Shown piece after piece: positions 25,143-36,540 of a stretch of 64,000 nt of DNA. Source of the DNA: Acorus gramineus. Its lineage: Eukaryota > Streptophyta > Magnoliopsida > Acorales > Acoraceae. Positions within the stretch are counted from its first letter, which is position 1; every line of letters begins with the position of its first letter. The DNA lies in the NCBI GenBank assembly GCA_030737835.1, contig CM060847.1:11918704-11982703 (forward strand), in the 5' to 3' direction. The notes under the pieces were generated by a model that was not told the DNA's origin, searched no databases, and worked only from the letters and a program-made list of their open reading frames with translations. The position numbers and the translations under genes were made by a program.

Positions 25143-26807
25143 AACACAAGAAGAATACTATAAACTATATTAACTAGTAGATTAGAGTAAGCAAGAAGAA
25201 CCAAGGCTAGAGTTGTACTCTATTTCCTTAATAAATTAATCACCCCGCTCTGGTGCTCATGGATGCTGGCGTGTGGTAGCAGCACTTTAAACCAGAAGAC
25301 CAACGAACCCACTCTTGTGTATGACTCTCTCCGGACACACTAATTGAAACAAAGCCTAAGGCATCCCTTCTTCAAGCAACCAAGTGCACCACTAGAACGC
25401 CCATGCGTGCGCGCGATGCGCGTGGTGGTGCACCACCCCGCATGGAAAAGTCCACCATAGGGTCTCCACTAAAAACAATTAACTAGAGTCCAAAAAACCC
25501 ATCTTATAAATCATCAATACTTTTTCTTAACAACTGATATAGGACTATAACTTTTTCTTTCTCAACCACCAACCATTTTCACCATGTTATTGGGAGAACT
25601 TTAGATCCAATTTTCTCATTCACCCGGAAATGATTTTGAGAATGTAAATATACTACGTTCATCTCCTCGACAAGATGAACACAATCCAATGTGGTTCCAC
25701 TATAATAAAAAAATTAATTGAACCCAAACTCATTTTGACCAACAAATGGTCAAAATCCAAGTTTTTCCAACTTCAATTCATGGGTTGTTCAATTCAATTC
25801 ATGAATTGCTCAATCCATTTAAGACTTTCATAAACTGAGTTTCTTTCAATACTAGCCTTGGATCCAGTGTCATGTCTTCCTACAGGTGTTTTAAAATGTA
25901 ACACTATGCAAACTGACTGTACGTTGTGCATTTTGCTCATACTACATAACACCTGAAAATAACATAACAACTTACATCAAACAGACAATAATGAAGAACC
26001 AAACTGCCAAACATTTGCTTGTGGTGATGGAGAGAATTATATGATAGCATAACTATGTATGTGCTTTAACAGTGGCTATGGATGGTTATTTTAGGATGGC
26101 TGGAAATTTTCTCGTGGCGAAAGAAGCAATTAAAGAAGGGAATTTCAAATGCTTCAGTCCACATTTTTTTACACATATAGCATTGATACCATGTAAAAAT
26201 AGTTTTCAGAATGGTGTCATAGCTCATGAAAGTAGAAAACTGGCAGATGAGTTCTATGTCGAAAGAAAAAAAAAAGTTTCATGGGCTGACTGCTAATAAA
26301 TCATAGGCCAGACAATTCTATGGAAGTACATGGAGAACGCAGGCATATAACCACAAAGATCATATATGGAAAATATTTGTATGATGATAAGTTTGGTATA
26401 ATATCTAGATTTATTCTGGTCATTAGTATGAGAAATGTATGCAAGGCAGCGATGACAACTAGAGTTAGTTTTTTAAGTAACAAAAAATTGTAACAAATGA
26501 ACCAAATTAAATGAATGCCCAGATTTCGAAGGTAAACACACAGTTTCATGAACAGGAAGTATATTCGGCCGATGGGTACATGAGCTATTTCTGTTTCTTA
26601 TAACTAAATGTATACTGAACAATGCAAATTTAAAACAGGTGTGCATATATGAAAAGATTACTAAAAGCATCCTATGCACAAATGCACGATATAATGCCAT
26701 ACAATGAACATCTCAATGATCTACACATAAAACTGAAACATAAACAAACAATAGGGGAGAGTGTCATAACCTCTCCACTAAAGATGAACTAATTTTGGCA
26801 CCTTTTC
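25140..26807. other. Intergenic DNA and 3' flank of the WEB gene
   Basis: No gene was recognised. The part next to 26807 is the presumed 3' untranslated region of the minus-strand gene. A 74-codon frame at 26072 has no known resemblance. Confidence 0.5.
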
Positions 26808-28749
26808 CTACTGTTGTTTACTTCTCTTCCCTCTGAAAAATTTAGCCAGATTAGGCATCACCTTGGTCCTCTTCTTCAAAGTGATTGAAGGCGATCGTGG
26901 CGCATACTTTCCAGGCAAGTTTGGTCTGTGTATTCTCGCAGATCTTCTCCTCGATCCAGTCATAGAATTCTCCTTGACAGATCGTCTCGGTGGTCGCAGT
27001 ACGATCTGCACGTCAGTCGCTTCGTTCAACTTCTGTGCCCTATGTAGCTCTTGTTCCACCTCCTTCTTTGCCTTCAATAACTTCTCTGACTTTTGCCTCT
27101 CTTGTTCTTCCATCAGTCTCATCTCATCAGCTTCTCTACGACAAGATTCTATCTTCCCGAGTGTCTCCCTCTCTCCAGCCTTCAAAGCTTCAACCCATGC
27201 TTGGGCTGCCGCAACTCTCTTGTCTGCAATTTCTTTCGCTCCCTCAGCATGACTGCTCAGGTACTCGTATTCGAACCGGGAAATTGTTATAGTGGAGTTT
27301 TGCATACACATGGATGCTCGAGCGGTCACTGTCTTCTCTGTCAGAGCTCTCAAGTTCTCAAGAGCAATCCCTTCTGACACTGTCACTGATTCAAGCTCTT
27401 GCAAGGCAGCTTCTAATCTCTCTTCGGCCAACTCGATCTTTGATTCGGCATTTTCCATTTCTGCTTTAATGGTCTTAGTTTCTTCATTGATCAGCTCTCT
27501 CTCTTTCTCCATGGACTCTTTCTCGATCTGAAGCTGTTCCGATGCTGCTGACAGATTGGATGCTATGGCTTTAGCTGTCTTGCTGGCTGTAGTTGCAGAC
27601 TCCAATTTAGATTTTGCTCTAAGAAGCTTCGAGTTCAGCATCTGAATGGTCGAGTCTGCTTTTTCTTCGGATTTCTTTAACTTACCCATCTCTTCGTATA
27701 TTTTTCTTAGCCTGCCTCGAAGTATGTCCATGGCAGACATGCATTGGAAGCCTTCCTCTTTAATGCTCGACAGTTCCTTCTTTGCTGCCTCCAATTCGGC
27801 CATGGCCGACTCTAACAGATTTGGATTACCTGATTCATCTTTGCTTAATTGGTTCATTTGGTTTGGGGAGGAGTCCGAATTGCTTTCTGAGTGCTTCTCA
27901 AAAGCCTTGATGAACTTGAGTTCATTCTGAAGGACATCAACATCAGAATTCGTGATCGCAAGCTTTCTTTCGACATCCTTTGAGAGTTTTCTCTCTCGCA
28001 TGAGTTCCTTAATTCGCTTCCTTGTCTTCTCCATCTTCACTAAAAACTGAGCGACCTCCGCCTCTCTCTTGGCTTCGATCTCCTTGAATTCTTTAACGGC
28101 TTCAATCCTAGCCAACTCAATGATGACTTGCTCTTCGTAGGTGTCCTCCATCTCCTTCTTCAAAGCTTCAACAGACCTTGAACAAGACCTTGACTTGGAA
28201 ACCAACTCTGCCCAAGCTTTCTCTTCGAGCAGTGATGCCACATCGAGCTTCAACTCCGCAAACTCCAGTTTCACCGCATCCAATTCTTTCAAGACCTCCA
28301 TATATCGACGATCACTCGATTCCTCAAGAGCGCCCATTCCAGTGCATTTGAGTTCCAAAAGCTCCCGCCTTCGAGCACTCGCTCTCGAATTTGATTCGTC
28401 GATTTGAAGAGTGAGGTCCTTCACCAACTTCCCCGCATTAAGCAAATCTGATTCCGCCTGAGCTTTCATTGTCTCTGCGGATTTTTGGTTCTCGCTAAAT
28501 CGACCAATGTCTAGTCTTGCAAGATGGAGCTCTCCTGCCTTTGAGAACTTCTGCCACCCAATTAGAATTTATGAGAATTATGACCCAATCAATCAATAGA
28601 CATCAACAGAATAACAACCAACAAATTCTAAGTATTTCTTCACAATATATCACCTCTGAAAATGGCATTTGGTTCTTGTTCTTCTCAGGCTTAACTCTAT
28701 GAATGCTTTCACCAAACAGGCTAACTGCAGTTCCCCGTTCGAATTCCAT
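26808..28749 (-). CDS. WEB family coiled-coil protein, PMI2/PMI15-like
   Basis: Predicted 612-residue protein; exon 1 28749-28654, exon 2 28550-26808, with a 103-bp GT-AG intron at phase 0. The N-terminus has TAVSLFGESIHRVK, matching the conserved FG-containing block at the start of WEB (DUF827) proteins. From about residue 38 to 540 it is almost entirely heptad-rich coiled coil, including KAGELHLARLDIGR, EEQVIIELARIEAVKEF and AWVEALKAGE, all typical of the PMI2/WEB2 subgroup. The C-terminus is basic and ends MPNLAKFFRGKRSKQQ. In Arabidopsis, PMI2 and WEB1 act together in blue-light chloroplast movement through short actin filaments; a similar role is inferred. An in-frame ATG at 28761 would add four residues (MVGR); the 28749 start is preferred because homologous N-termini are short, but this is weakly decided. 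Confidence 0.92.
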
Positions 28750-28761
28750 CCTACCCACCAT

Positions 28762-30109
28762 GACCAATCTTACATATTATAACATATAATTCATAAGGGA
28801 TGATAAAAAAAAAGGCAACCATGTTTCAAAAACACATTCAAACATGCATCAAATTATGGATAGCACCCAAAACAATCACAGATAGGGAAAAAAAAAACAA
28901 ACAAAGGAAACCCAACATACCTGAGGCCTGCACAGGCTATGAATCTATGATTCATCCATGAAGTGCATCAAAAATCCTTCTTTTTTTTCTTTGGATTAGA
29001 CATTTAGAAGCAAAGAAAGTTGGGTTATTTATAGCAGAAAGAGACGTCCCAAGAATCCATACAAAGCCACAAAAATATGTTCAGCTTCACAGATAAAAGA
29101 ATGTTATTGTTGGTATCTACACTGTGGTGCTTTATACACCGTTGGATGTTAGATGATTTTTTCAATCAAAGGCCTGTAGTGGTGGTTGTTTGTTTTTTTA
29201 TTTTATTTTATTTTATTTATTTATTTATTTTGGAACCACAGATTAAGGTGGGCTAACAGAGATGAAACGGTGGCCATTTGTGCACTTCACTCTTGGTGGG
29301 TACAGGGCATTGAATTAGCACGTGATTATTGTGAGCCAAAAAGACTCCACTTTGTCAACTGTTTTAGATCAAATGTCATTGTTATCTTCATTAATTCATT
29401 TGGCCTGTTCGACTTGTGAACATAAATCCCTGGAGATACTGTTATTGCCAGGAAGGCCTGGTTAAGATTGGGTTGGTGAGGATGACAAGCTAAAAGATGT
29501 CACCCAGGATTACATTTTCTAAGAAATGAAAGTGTAAATTTAAAATTTAAGATAAATGAGAAAATATGTTCAAATTTGGAAAAAAAAAAAATAATAATAT
29601 AAAAAACTTAATATAAATTTTTTTTTTCTGGACTTAGGGCCCTCTCTGAGGAGGGGCTTTAGGCGGCCTATGTAGCATATAGTGAGGACTGGCCATGGCT
29701 AAACCTTTAGTGTCTTCGAGCTGGTTAGACCTTTGTTATAATAATTTGTTGACAATGTCGATTAAATTTGATTAATTTGATGATGAAATTGAATAGGAAC
29801 AAGTGATTAAAAAAACATGGCCTCATTGTACTTTTGCTAAGGTTTAATATCTTCTATTATTCTTTAGCGGTTTACTTTAGCATGATCACCAAATTGGTTA
29901 TAGATCAAATAAATTTTCAATCACAGTCCATATTTAGATTTTTCAAAGAGCACTGATACACGCGACTTCATTTACAGCCCGATACACTATGATAGCATAG
30001 CATATGCTGTACTATCATAATATATAGTTTCTATCATAAAATGATATGGACTGCAATGGGGACTGGATGTATCTTTTTCCAATTTCCCAAATTTTATCTC
30101 CCAAATCGC
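28762..30109. other. 5' flank of WEB gene and intergenic DNA
   Basis: Contains the WEB promoter region. A TTTA-repeat stretch lies at about 29195-29230. Near 29937-30070 a short palindromic segment (tacagcccgatacac and a related complement) looks like a small MITE. No gene recognised. Confidence 0.45.
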
Positions 30110-30860
30110 AGTCCAGGCGGATGGACCTAAGGGAGTAAAGGGTGCATGTTACACGCCCCCAAAAGATTTAAAACTTTTTTTTTTTATAATGGCCCAAGTG
30201 ACCCAATGTTTTTCATCTATTTTGAATGATCATTGTTACGCCCAGATCCGTTTTCAGCTCCAATTCCAGTCCTATATGTGTCGATAGAAAATTAATGACG
30301 CATATGCTCATGTTAATAAGGTATATGCGTCGATAGAAAATCACTGGAGCATATATTCAAGTTTATATATGAGTAATATTTGTTTAATTTTTTTTCAGCT
30401 CTAATTTTAGTCCTATATGCGTCGATAGAAAATCACTAGAGCATATACTCAAGTTAACAAGGCATATGCTTTGAAAAAATATTTTTATTGGGATTTATTT
30501 ATTTATTTTATTCGGATAAAGTTATTTTTTATTATGTTGATTTTCAATTGAACTTTCTGGTCAATCATGAACAAATTTAAAACAATTGACTCATTTTTTA
30601 AAGGAAATTGCTCCAACCCAAAAGCCAATTCACTTCTTTCCTCTGATATTAATCCACATCCAATTTTTGAAAGTCCTTCAGTTAAACGTCTAAGAATTGA
30701 AGATGTAACTAATGCTTCTCTTCCGGTTATAGAACTTGATTTAGGATTGAGTTGTCAAATTTGAGAATATCCAGTAAATGAACAAGAAGAAATTCATTGA
30801 GTTATATCTTAGGGGCAGACCTTATCAACATAAGTTTTTGACCAGCCCTGAGAATTGATT
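30110..30860 (+). pseudogene. hAT transposase remnant (zinc finger MYM/TTF-type)
   Basis: A start codon at 30567 opens MNKFKTIDSFFKGNCSNP and on to a stop after 65 codons. Just past the stop the same frame continues with EYPVNEQEEIH, the sequence expected after it in plant ZMYM1-like hAT proteins, with further stops. The frame then becomes unrecognisable near 30840. The full transposase would be several hundred residues, so this is a dead N-terminal piece. The 5' leader matches the deleted element at 12319-13310. Upstream, 30110-30180 resembles that element's GC-rich end, and 30267-30475 carries a tandem repeat. Confidence 0.7.
30267..30475. repeat. Tandem repeat in hAT leader
   Basis: Three imperfect copies of a unit holding tatatgcgtcgatagaaaat followed by cactggagcatat and an aagttaacaagg-like spacer. 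Subterminal repeats of this sort can be transposase binding sites in hAT elements; that role is inference. Confidence 0.65.
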
Positions 30861-31780
30861 TATTTAATGGGCCCTAGGCGATCTTTTAAAAAGAACCCCC
30901 TATTACATATTTTAAAAAAAACTAGTTTACTTGAATCTTATACTTATAAAAGACAAATAAAATTGTACAATCATTAGAATCAAAACTTCTTATATTATAT
31001 ATGCATTTAATAAATAATATATGGATTTTTCAATTAAATAAAATTTTAAACCGATAAAGAGATCAACTTAGTTAATGTAATGAAAAAATTAGAAAAATTA
31101 GACAAATATCTTTACAAGAGAGTTTGAGCACCATGTTAAAAGTACAACATTTTTTTAAAAATTCATAACTTTTCAAGTATAATTCCGTTTGAGGTGATCA
31201 ATAACTCGTTGGAAAGAGTTTTTCGATACATATTTATGACCGTGAAATATATTTTCTTGACTATTGCATGATGAAAAGTGAGATCAAATGTTGAAACTCA
31301 TATTTGACAATTAACTATTTATCATGTATATTTCATGATTATCTCAATCTAAATCTAATAAAAAATAATAACAAAAAAAAATATAATGATGTGACACGAT
31401 GACTGCCATTTATTCAATATATTATTAATATAGATAGATTGATTAAAAAAATAGATTTGATAAATATCTCACATTATCTTTTAAAATATTAAAAATATGT
31501 GTTTTTTTAATTCTTGCCCTTTAATATAAAATAAAATATCATAAATAGTTAATAATAAAATTAAAAAATGAAAATGTTACATACAAATGAACAAACGTGA
31601 TAATTTAAACATCTTTTTGTTAGTATAATAAATATATTTTATGAACCAAACTAGATAAAAAATAACATTATGAATTTCAATGAACTTATTATTTGAGACT
31701 CATAGTATGATTATGGGAAAATTATGCATCCATTATATAATTGGATAAACAGAAGTAAAAAAGGATCTAAAAATCGAACT
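30861..31780. other. Very AT-rich intergenic DNA
   Basis: No gene recognised. The start (gggccctaggcgatctttta near 30870) resembles an internal end segment of another plant DNA transposon, without a found partner end. Confidence 0.45.
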
Positions 31781-32043
31781 TCAACCACCTCTGAAAACGA
31801 ATAAACTCAAAAAGGGGACGTGGCAAGGCATCTCACGGTGGTGCAAAACATAAAAACAAAGGCACGAACTGGAAATGAAATCCATAAGTAAAAGCAACCC
31901 CCGGTCGCGTCCGATCCCAAAAACGGACGGTCCGGATTCCGTCTCCCAAAATCCAACGCACGCACCAAAAATAGAAAACGCGGAACAACATACGCGCCGT
32001 TTCGCACTGTAAAACAACCGACGCCGACGACGCCCAAAAGGGA

Positions 32044-32520
32044 ATGGCGAGGCCCAAACCCCCTCCGCCGCCGCCGCCACCACCACCTCCGAAGGCCGCC
32101 GCCGATCACGGGCAGGTCGGGCATCGGGCGGCGGAGGCGGCGGTGAGCGCGTGCGTGCTGTGCGTGTGCTGCCCACTGGCCGTCGTCTGGTGCTGCCTCG
32201 TCCTTCCACTGAAGGTCGGGTACCGGGCGGCGCGTCGATTGATCGGTTCCCGTTCGTGCTGCTGCGGACCCGATCGTAGGCTTGTGAGGGCGTCGTCGTC
32301 TTTCTCCGACATCGAATTCGACGGGGGAAGGGTTGTTGGTGGTGGTGGAGTGGGGAAAGAGGGGCGGCGCGTCCGATGGGTCTGCGGCGGAGAGAGGCGG
32401 AGGGGGGTGGTTAGGGCGTCGTATCGGGATCGCATCGGAAATCGTGCGATTGGGGTGAGGGGGGTGGAGTGGGAGAGGGGGCACGGTTGGTGGGATGGTT
32501 TTTGTTGTAAGCCGTTGTGA
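32044..32520 (+). CDS. Small Pro-rich, Cys-rich membrane-anchored protein
   Basis: Single-exon frame of 158 residues. It starts MARPK followed by a run of 11 prolines, then a hydrophobic Cys-rich segment at about 31-60 (SACVLCVCCPLAVVWCCLVL), followed by the basic KVGYRAARRLIGSR. The C-terminal half is Arg/Gly-rich with little predicted order. Small plant proteins with a poly-Pro start and a CCCP-type hydrophobic Cys-rich core followed by Arg residues are a recognisable uncharacterised group; I recognise the core pattern but no function. Cys residues at the membrane edge suggest S-acylation (inference). The GC-rich coding region contrasts with AT-rich flanks, and open frames on the complementary strand are shadows of this composition. 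The start is the only ATG before the poly-Pro run. Confidence 0.6.
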   Translation: MARPKPPPPPPPPPPPKAAADHGQVGHRAAEAAVSACVLCVCCPLAVVWCCLVLPLKVGYRAARRLIGSRSCCCGPDRRLVRASSSFSDIEFDGGRVVGGGGVGKEGRRVRWVCGGERRRGVVRASYRDRIGNRAIGVRGVEWERGHGWWDGFCCKPL

Positions 32521-33718
32521 CTCTCATATTCGCTTTTTATTTTTATTTTGGGCGTCTCGCGTTTATTTTATTTGTAAAGTAATATTCGCATGATTCGCTT
32601 TGTTTGGCTGCCGCGTTTCATGTATCTGAAAACAAGGTATAGTTAAGTATTTTTATCTTATATTTTTTTTTTTTTATCTATAGGTGCTTTATTTTTATAT
32701 AAATTATAAAAAAAATAACATGTAAACTGTATGTGAGTGAGATTAGACTGAGAATAAAATTATAATATTTTTTTTTTGTTGATGATGTCACAACTTTTTG
32801 TGATATCCCGTGTCTTTTACAACTATTGAATTAAATTATAATAAAATAAAATATAAAAATGATAGGGATGATAATAAAATGGGTATTTAGCGTTGTATGA
32901 GTTCTGTTCTTAAGATACAGATCAGTCACGTTTAGAATTAATAAACCTTTCTCTCTCTCTCTTAAACCTTGTTGGATCAAGAATTAGTGAATTATGGATT
33001 AGAAATAATTAGTGAATTATTTCTATATAGATTATGGATTAAAAATTATGGATTAAAAATGTTTTAGTATTTGAATTATTAGTGAATTATTGTTTAAAAC
33101 ACGTAAAGATAAAAGTCTTTTTAAAATATTTGAATTAAATATGTTTCAGTATAAATATAAAATTAGGTAAATATTTTACAAGTTTATACATACTTTTTAT
33201 AAATAATGATCATACAATTTACAATTTGATAAGCATTTCTTCTAAATGTTTATTGGAGGAAGGCGGCAGCCAAAGAATGTCATAGAGAGGGTTCTCTCTC
33301 TCTTCTCTCTCCCTCTCTTTCTCCCCAACCCCCCCTCCCCTCTTCTCTCTCCCGGTCTCTCCCTCTAATACCCCTTCTCCAGCGTCCTTCGGCCACCGTA
33401 GCCACCTCTGACTACCGTCCTCCTCTCTCTCTCTCTCTCTCTCTTCCTCCTCTTCTTTCCCCTGCACTCTCTCTCAAGCTTTTCAAACCCAAAATTTGGA
33501 TGATAGTTTAAAATTAAAGGTGATAGAAATATTCACTCCTGAAAAAAAATGAGTTGGCTATCTGTTTGTAATGTACACAAAGTGTTACTTTTTTCCAAGA
33601 AAGATGCATGATGAAATTAATTCCCTTGTTCTATCTAGATGCATCTTCTACCATTAATGGTGACGTAATAAAAATACATTAATCACCTTCTTAACTCCAC
33701 TTCTAGTATTTCCACATT
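32521..33718. other. AT-rich intergenic DNA with CT microsatellite
   Basis: Mostly AT-rich. A pyrimidine-rich stretch at 33293-33475 contains tctctctc runs (clearest at about 33424-33446). A CT-rich minus-strand frame here is low complexity and not a gene. Confidence 0.5.
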
Positions 33719-34465
33719 AACAAGGGGATGCGGCAGGGAGACCCGCTCTCCCCTATTTCATTCGTCTTGGTGGCTAATGTATTGAGTCGGTTATGCGAGA
33801 AGGCGGCGGAGGTTGGATGGATTTCCAGACTAGCGCACTCAAGAGAGAGGAGGAGGGTGACGATCATGCAATATGCGGACGATACGATACTCCTTAGCGA
33901 AGCTAGTACGAGGAGCGTCCGAGGTGTCTCCGATTCATCCTATTTTGTTTCGAGTTGATATCGGGACTCTCCCTCAACCTCCAAAAGAGCTCTATGCATG
34001 GAATTCATATCACACCGGAGGAGGAGGTGCGTTTGGCTGCATGTATGGGCTGCCCTCCTCTCCTGTTCCCAACTCGGTAGTCGGTACTTGGGGCTACCTT
34101 TGGTGAAAGCACGGCTTACAAATGATCAATGGGACCCCCTTATCAAGCGTTTCGAGATAAGATTGACGGGATGGAAAGGCAAGATGCTGAGTTGGGGGGT
34201 GAGGTTGACACTCCTTCAAGCCATTCTAACCAACATGCCTCTGTTCTATCTTTTGATCTTTCGAATACCGATCGGGGTCCTCCAGAAAATCGATCGGATA
34301 CGCAGAAGATTCCTCTGGCAGGGAGAGGAGTCGAATCGAAGGGTTCCTCATATGGTAGACTGGGAGACCGTATGTAGGCCCAAGAAAGGGGGGGGGGTGT
34401 TGAACTTGCATTACATGAACAAAGCTCTAATCACAAAGTGGGTGTGGAGATGGTTATCAAGGGTA
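33719..34465 (+). pseudogene. LINE reverse transcriptase fragment
   Basis: Non-LTR reverse transcriptase pieces in successive frames. First RQGDPLSPISFVLVANVLSR and then QYADDTILL, which holds the YADD catalytic aspartates. Further downstream are GLSLNLQKSS and then LTGWKGKMLSWGVRLTLLQA, typical of plant L1-type elements. At least two frameshifts and a stop break the frame between about 33930 and 34090. The endonuclease, the N-terminal RT and the whole 3' part are missing. The coding similarity stops abruptly near 34465, where a family G repeat begins. Confidence 0.88.
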
Positions 34466-34616
34466 GCGTTAATTTTTATCTTTGATTTAGGTAAAAATTT
34501 AAGTAAAAGTTTGATTTGGTATGGATATGGGTAAAAGATTAGAGAATATTTTGGGTGACTTTTACTCAAATTTAAATTTAGGAAAATGTTTGGGTATAGG
34601 ATTGGAGATGCTCTGA
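34466..34616 (-). mobile_element. Truncated MITE-like element, family G, copy 2
   Basis: Read on the minus strand it begins agagcatctccaatcctata and runs through aaatttaaatttgagtaaaag and cttttacccatatccat, matching 18889-19030 over about 140 bp with point differences. It directly abuts the LINE fragment. Confidence 0.7.
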
Positions 34617-35530
34617 TGTCGTATTCATTTTATATGAAAATTATTTTTTTAATTTATGACATTCAAATAAATGAACATGATTTGGAGGTTAAAAGTGCGA
34701 ATAAAAGGAGGGCTAAGTAAGCATATCAAAGCCCCCAAAATAATGCTCAAATTTTAAGTTCTTTCGTTGAGTGTGTTGATTGAACATAGAAAGTACATTG
34801 ATCATGTAACCAGAAAATTCGTATTTTGTTCCAAATTCGTATCTAAAAATTAAAAAAAAATTGATATTTGAATATGTAGAGTATGGATACAGGTACCAAT
34901 ACAGTCACTCCAAAAACTGTTTGATCTGTTATGTTGCAACATGATTAATTATAATCTTAAAAATTTAATTAAGCATTATACTTTTGAGGTATGATATTTA
35001 AAAGAGATATGAAATCTCATTTAAGTTAGTGTTCATATTTATATATGTCAATCATCTAAAAAATAATTGTATCCATTTTAAATCCAAAAATTTGAATTCG
35101 AATATTAATATCATTTGTCTAAATGATTTAAGATAGAATATAAATATTAAGGTATTTGATTAGCTGACATACTTAAAAAAAAAATTTAATTTTTGTCCCA
35201 TACTTTGGATTTAATTTCTATTCAAATATTTTTGGCTATGTAGCTTCATCTCGCTTTGGAGTATATATAAGCCTTTTCTTTTGGGGAATGATTTTTTTTT
35301 ATATTTAATTTACTCTGATCCACAAATGAAAATGTCGTAATGATCATGCTGTTATTACTTTAAGCCACACTAGATCAGGAAACACATATAGAGAATTTCA
35401 TATAGCTGGATACAAATATGGCAAAATTAAAATTTATTGAAACACACGTAAATTGTCTGACCAAAGCCTTTAATAAAATTTTCTTTTCGTTTATTTATAA
35501 TGGGTTTGAGAATTGAGCATCATCTTGTCT
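34617..35530. other. AT-rich intergenic DNA
   Basis: Nothing supportable seen. Confidence 0.5.
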
Positions 35531-35651
35531 CCATTTAAATAAATTTTTTTTTTTTTTTTTGTGGGTAAAGACAGGTTCGGACCCGCGACCTCCCATTTGG
35601 GGAGGATACATCTCGACCACCGGCTAGGGGGTCTGCTGCCCATTTAAATAA
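35531..35651 (-). mobile_element. tRNA-derived SINE with 12-bp target duplication
   Basis: The direct repeat ccatttaaataa at 35531-35542 and 35640-35651 flanks a 97-bp insert. On the minus strand the insert has a box A-like tagccggtggtcgag, a box B-like cgcgggtccgaacc, then tttacccac and an A run (T run at 35543-35559 on +). This is the layout of a short tRNA-related SINE. It is not a functional tRNA: it has no cloverleaf that I could fold. Confidence 0.85.
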
Positions 35652-36216
35652 TTTTGATTGTTCTGAACATGGTTTCCTTAATGATAAATAAATCCAACTG
35701 TTTGATTGGATACATTAGAGATCAATTGCTCCATTTGAATTTTGAGTGATCCCATCAATTTATATTAGTCAAGTGAAATTGACACGTGTCCCTCACATAC
35801 TAATCATATAATATTTTATAAATTATTTGAAAAGTGTGACGCAATTGGGGTAACATGAAGGTTGAATAACGAGACGAAGACAATGCCTCTTCAGCAATAA
35901 AGTTTATGCAAATCCACGCAAACACCTTTGCAGGGAAAATAAACCTTACAAATCCACGTAAGGATCCTTGAATCTACAAGAATGCTCTTTAAATCCACAA
36001 AGATAAACTAATATAACTCTGAATAAAATAATTTTTAGAAAAAAATTGATATAACTCACTGAAAAGTTAGCTAAATTAATTTGAGTTATGGTAAAATTGG
36101 AATATCGCTAAAGGTTCCTAAATACGTTATTAGAAAAATATCATTTGAGTCTCTACTGTCATCCCAACTAACCAAGTACATGGTTATTCCTAACATATTA
36201 AAAGTTACTAGAATAC
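35652..36216. other. AT-rich intergenic DNA
   Basis: No gene. Phrases such as aaaaaattgatataactcact near 36040 resemble the arms of the inverted repeat that follows and may be a diverged relative. Confidence 0.4.
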
Positions 36217-36540
36217 CCTCACTCTTTATTTTCAAAAAATCGATATAGCTCCCTATAAATTTATAAAAATCATAAAAGGTTACAAAATTGATAAATCTCC
36301 TTAGACCTCTATCTTATTAGACAAAATTCATTTTAGTTCATACCATAATCGAAATTAACTAAATCTGTGGTTGACTCTAACCAGACATAATAAATTATTG
36401 TAATACATTTTAAAATTTATTTGATAAATCACTATAATACACTAACCAGATTTATGGTTGATTTTAAGGGATTTACTGATTTTACAAAAATCTTTTTCGA
36501 TATTCATAAATTTATAGGGAGTTATATCTATTTTTTCCTC
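36217..36540. mobile_element. Hairpin MITE, separate family
   Basis: Inverted repeat: left aaaaaatcgatatagctccctataaatt; right is its near complement ending tataaatttatagggagttatatc. The arms continue through aaccagacataataa and its mirrored counterpart near 36395-36450. No coding content. Confidence 0.7.

Noticed and set aside
26863..28407. Plus-strand frames over the WEB gene
   Set aside because: Antisense shadows of a long coiled-coil exon, which naturally leaves Ser/Phe/Leu-rich open frames on the other strand.
31781..32484. Minus-strand frames of 142, 225 and 109 codons
   Set aside because: They are antisense shadows of the GC-rich plus-strand gene at 32044 and its leader, and show Pro/Arg-rich composition without domains.
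33219..33467. Minus-strand frame rich in Glu and Arg
   Set aside because: Encoded by a CT microsatellite and pyrimidine tract; low complexity.
35570..35640. Possible tRNA gene on the minus strand
   Set aside because: Only box A and B-like elements are present, with no cloverleaf, and the unit has an A tail and target duplication, so it is a SINE.
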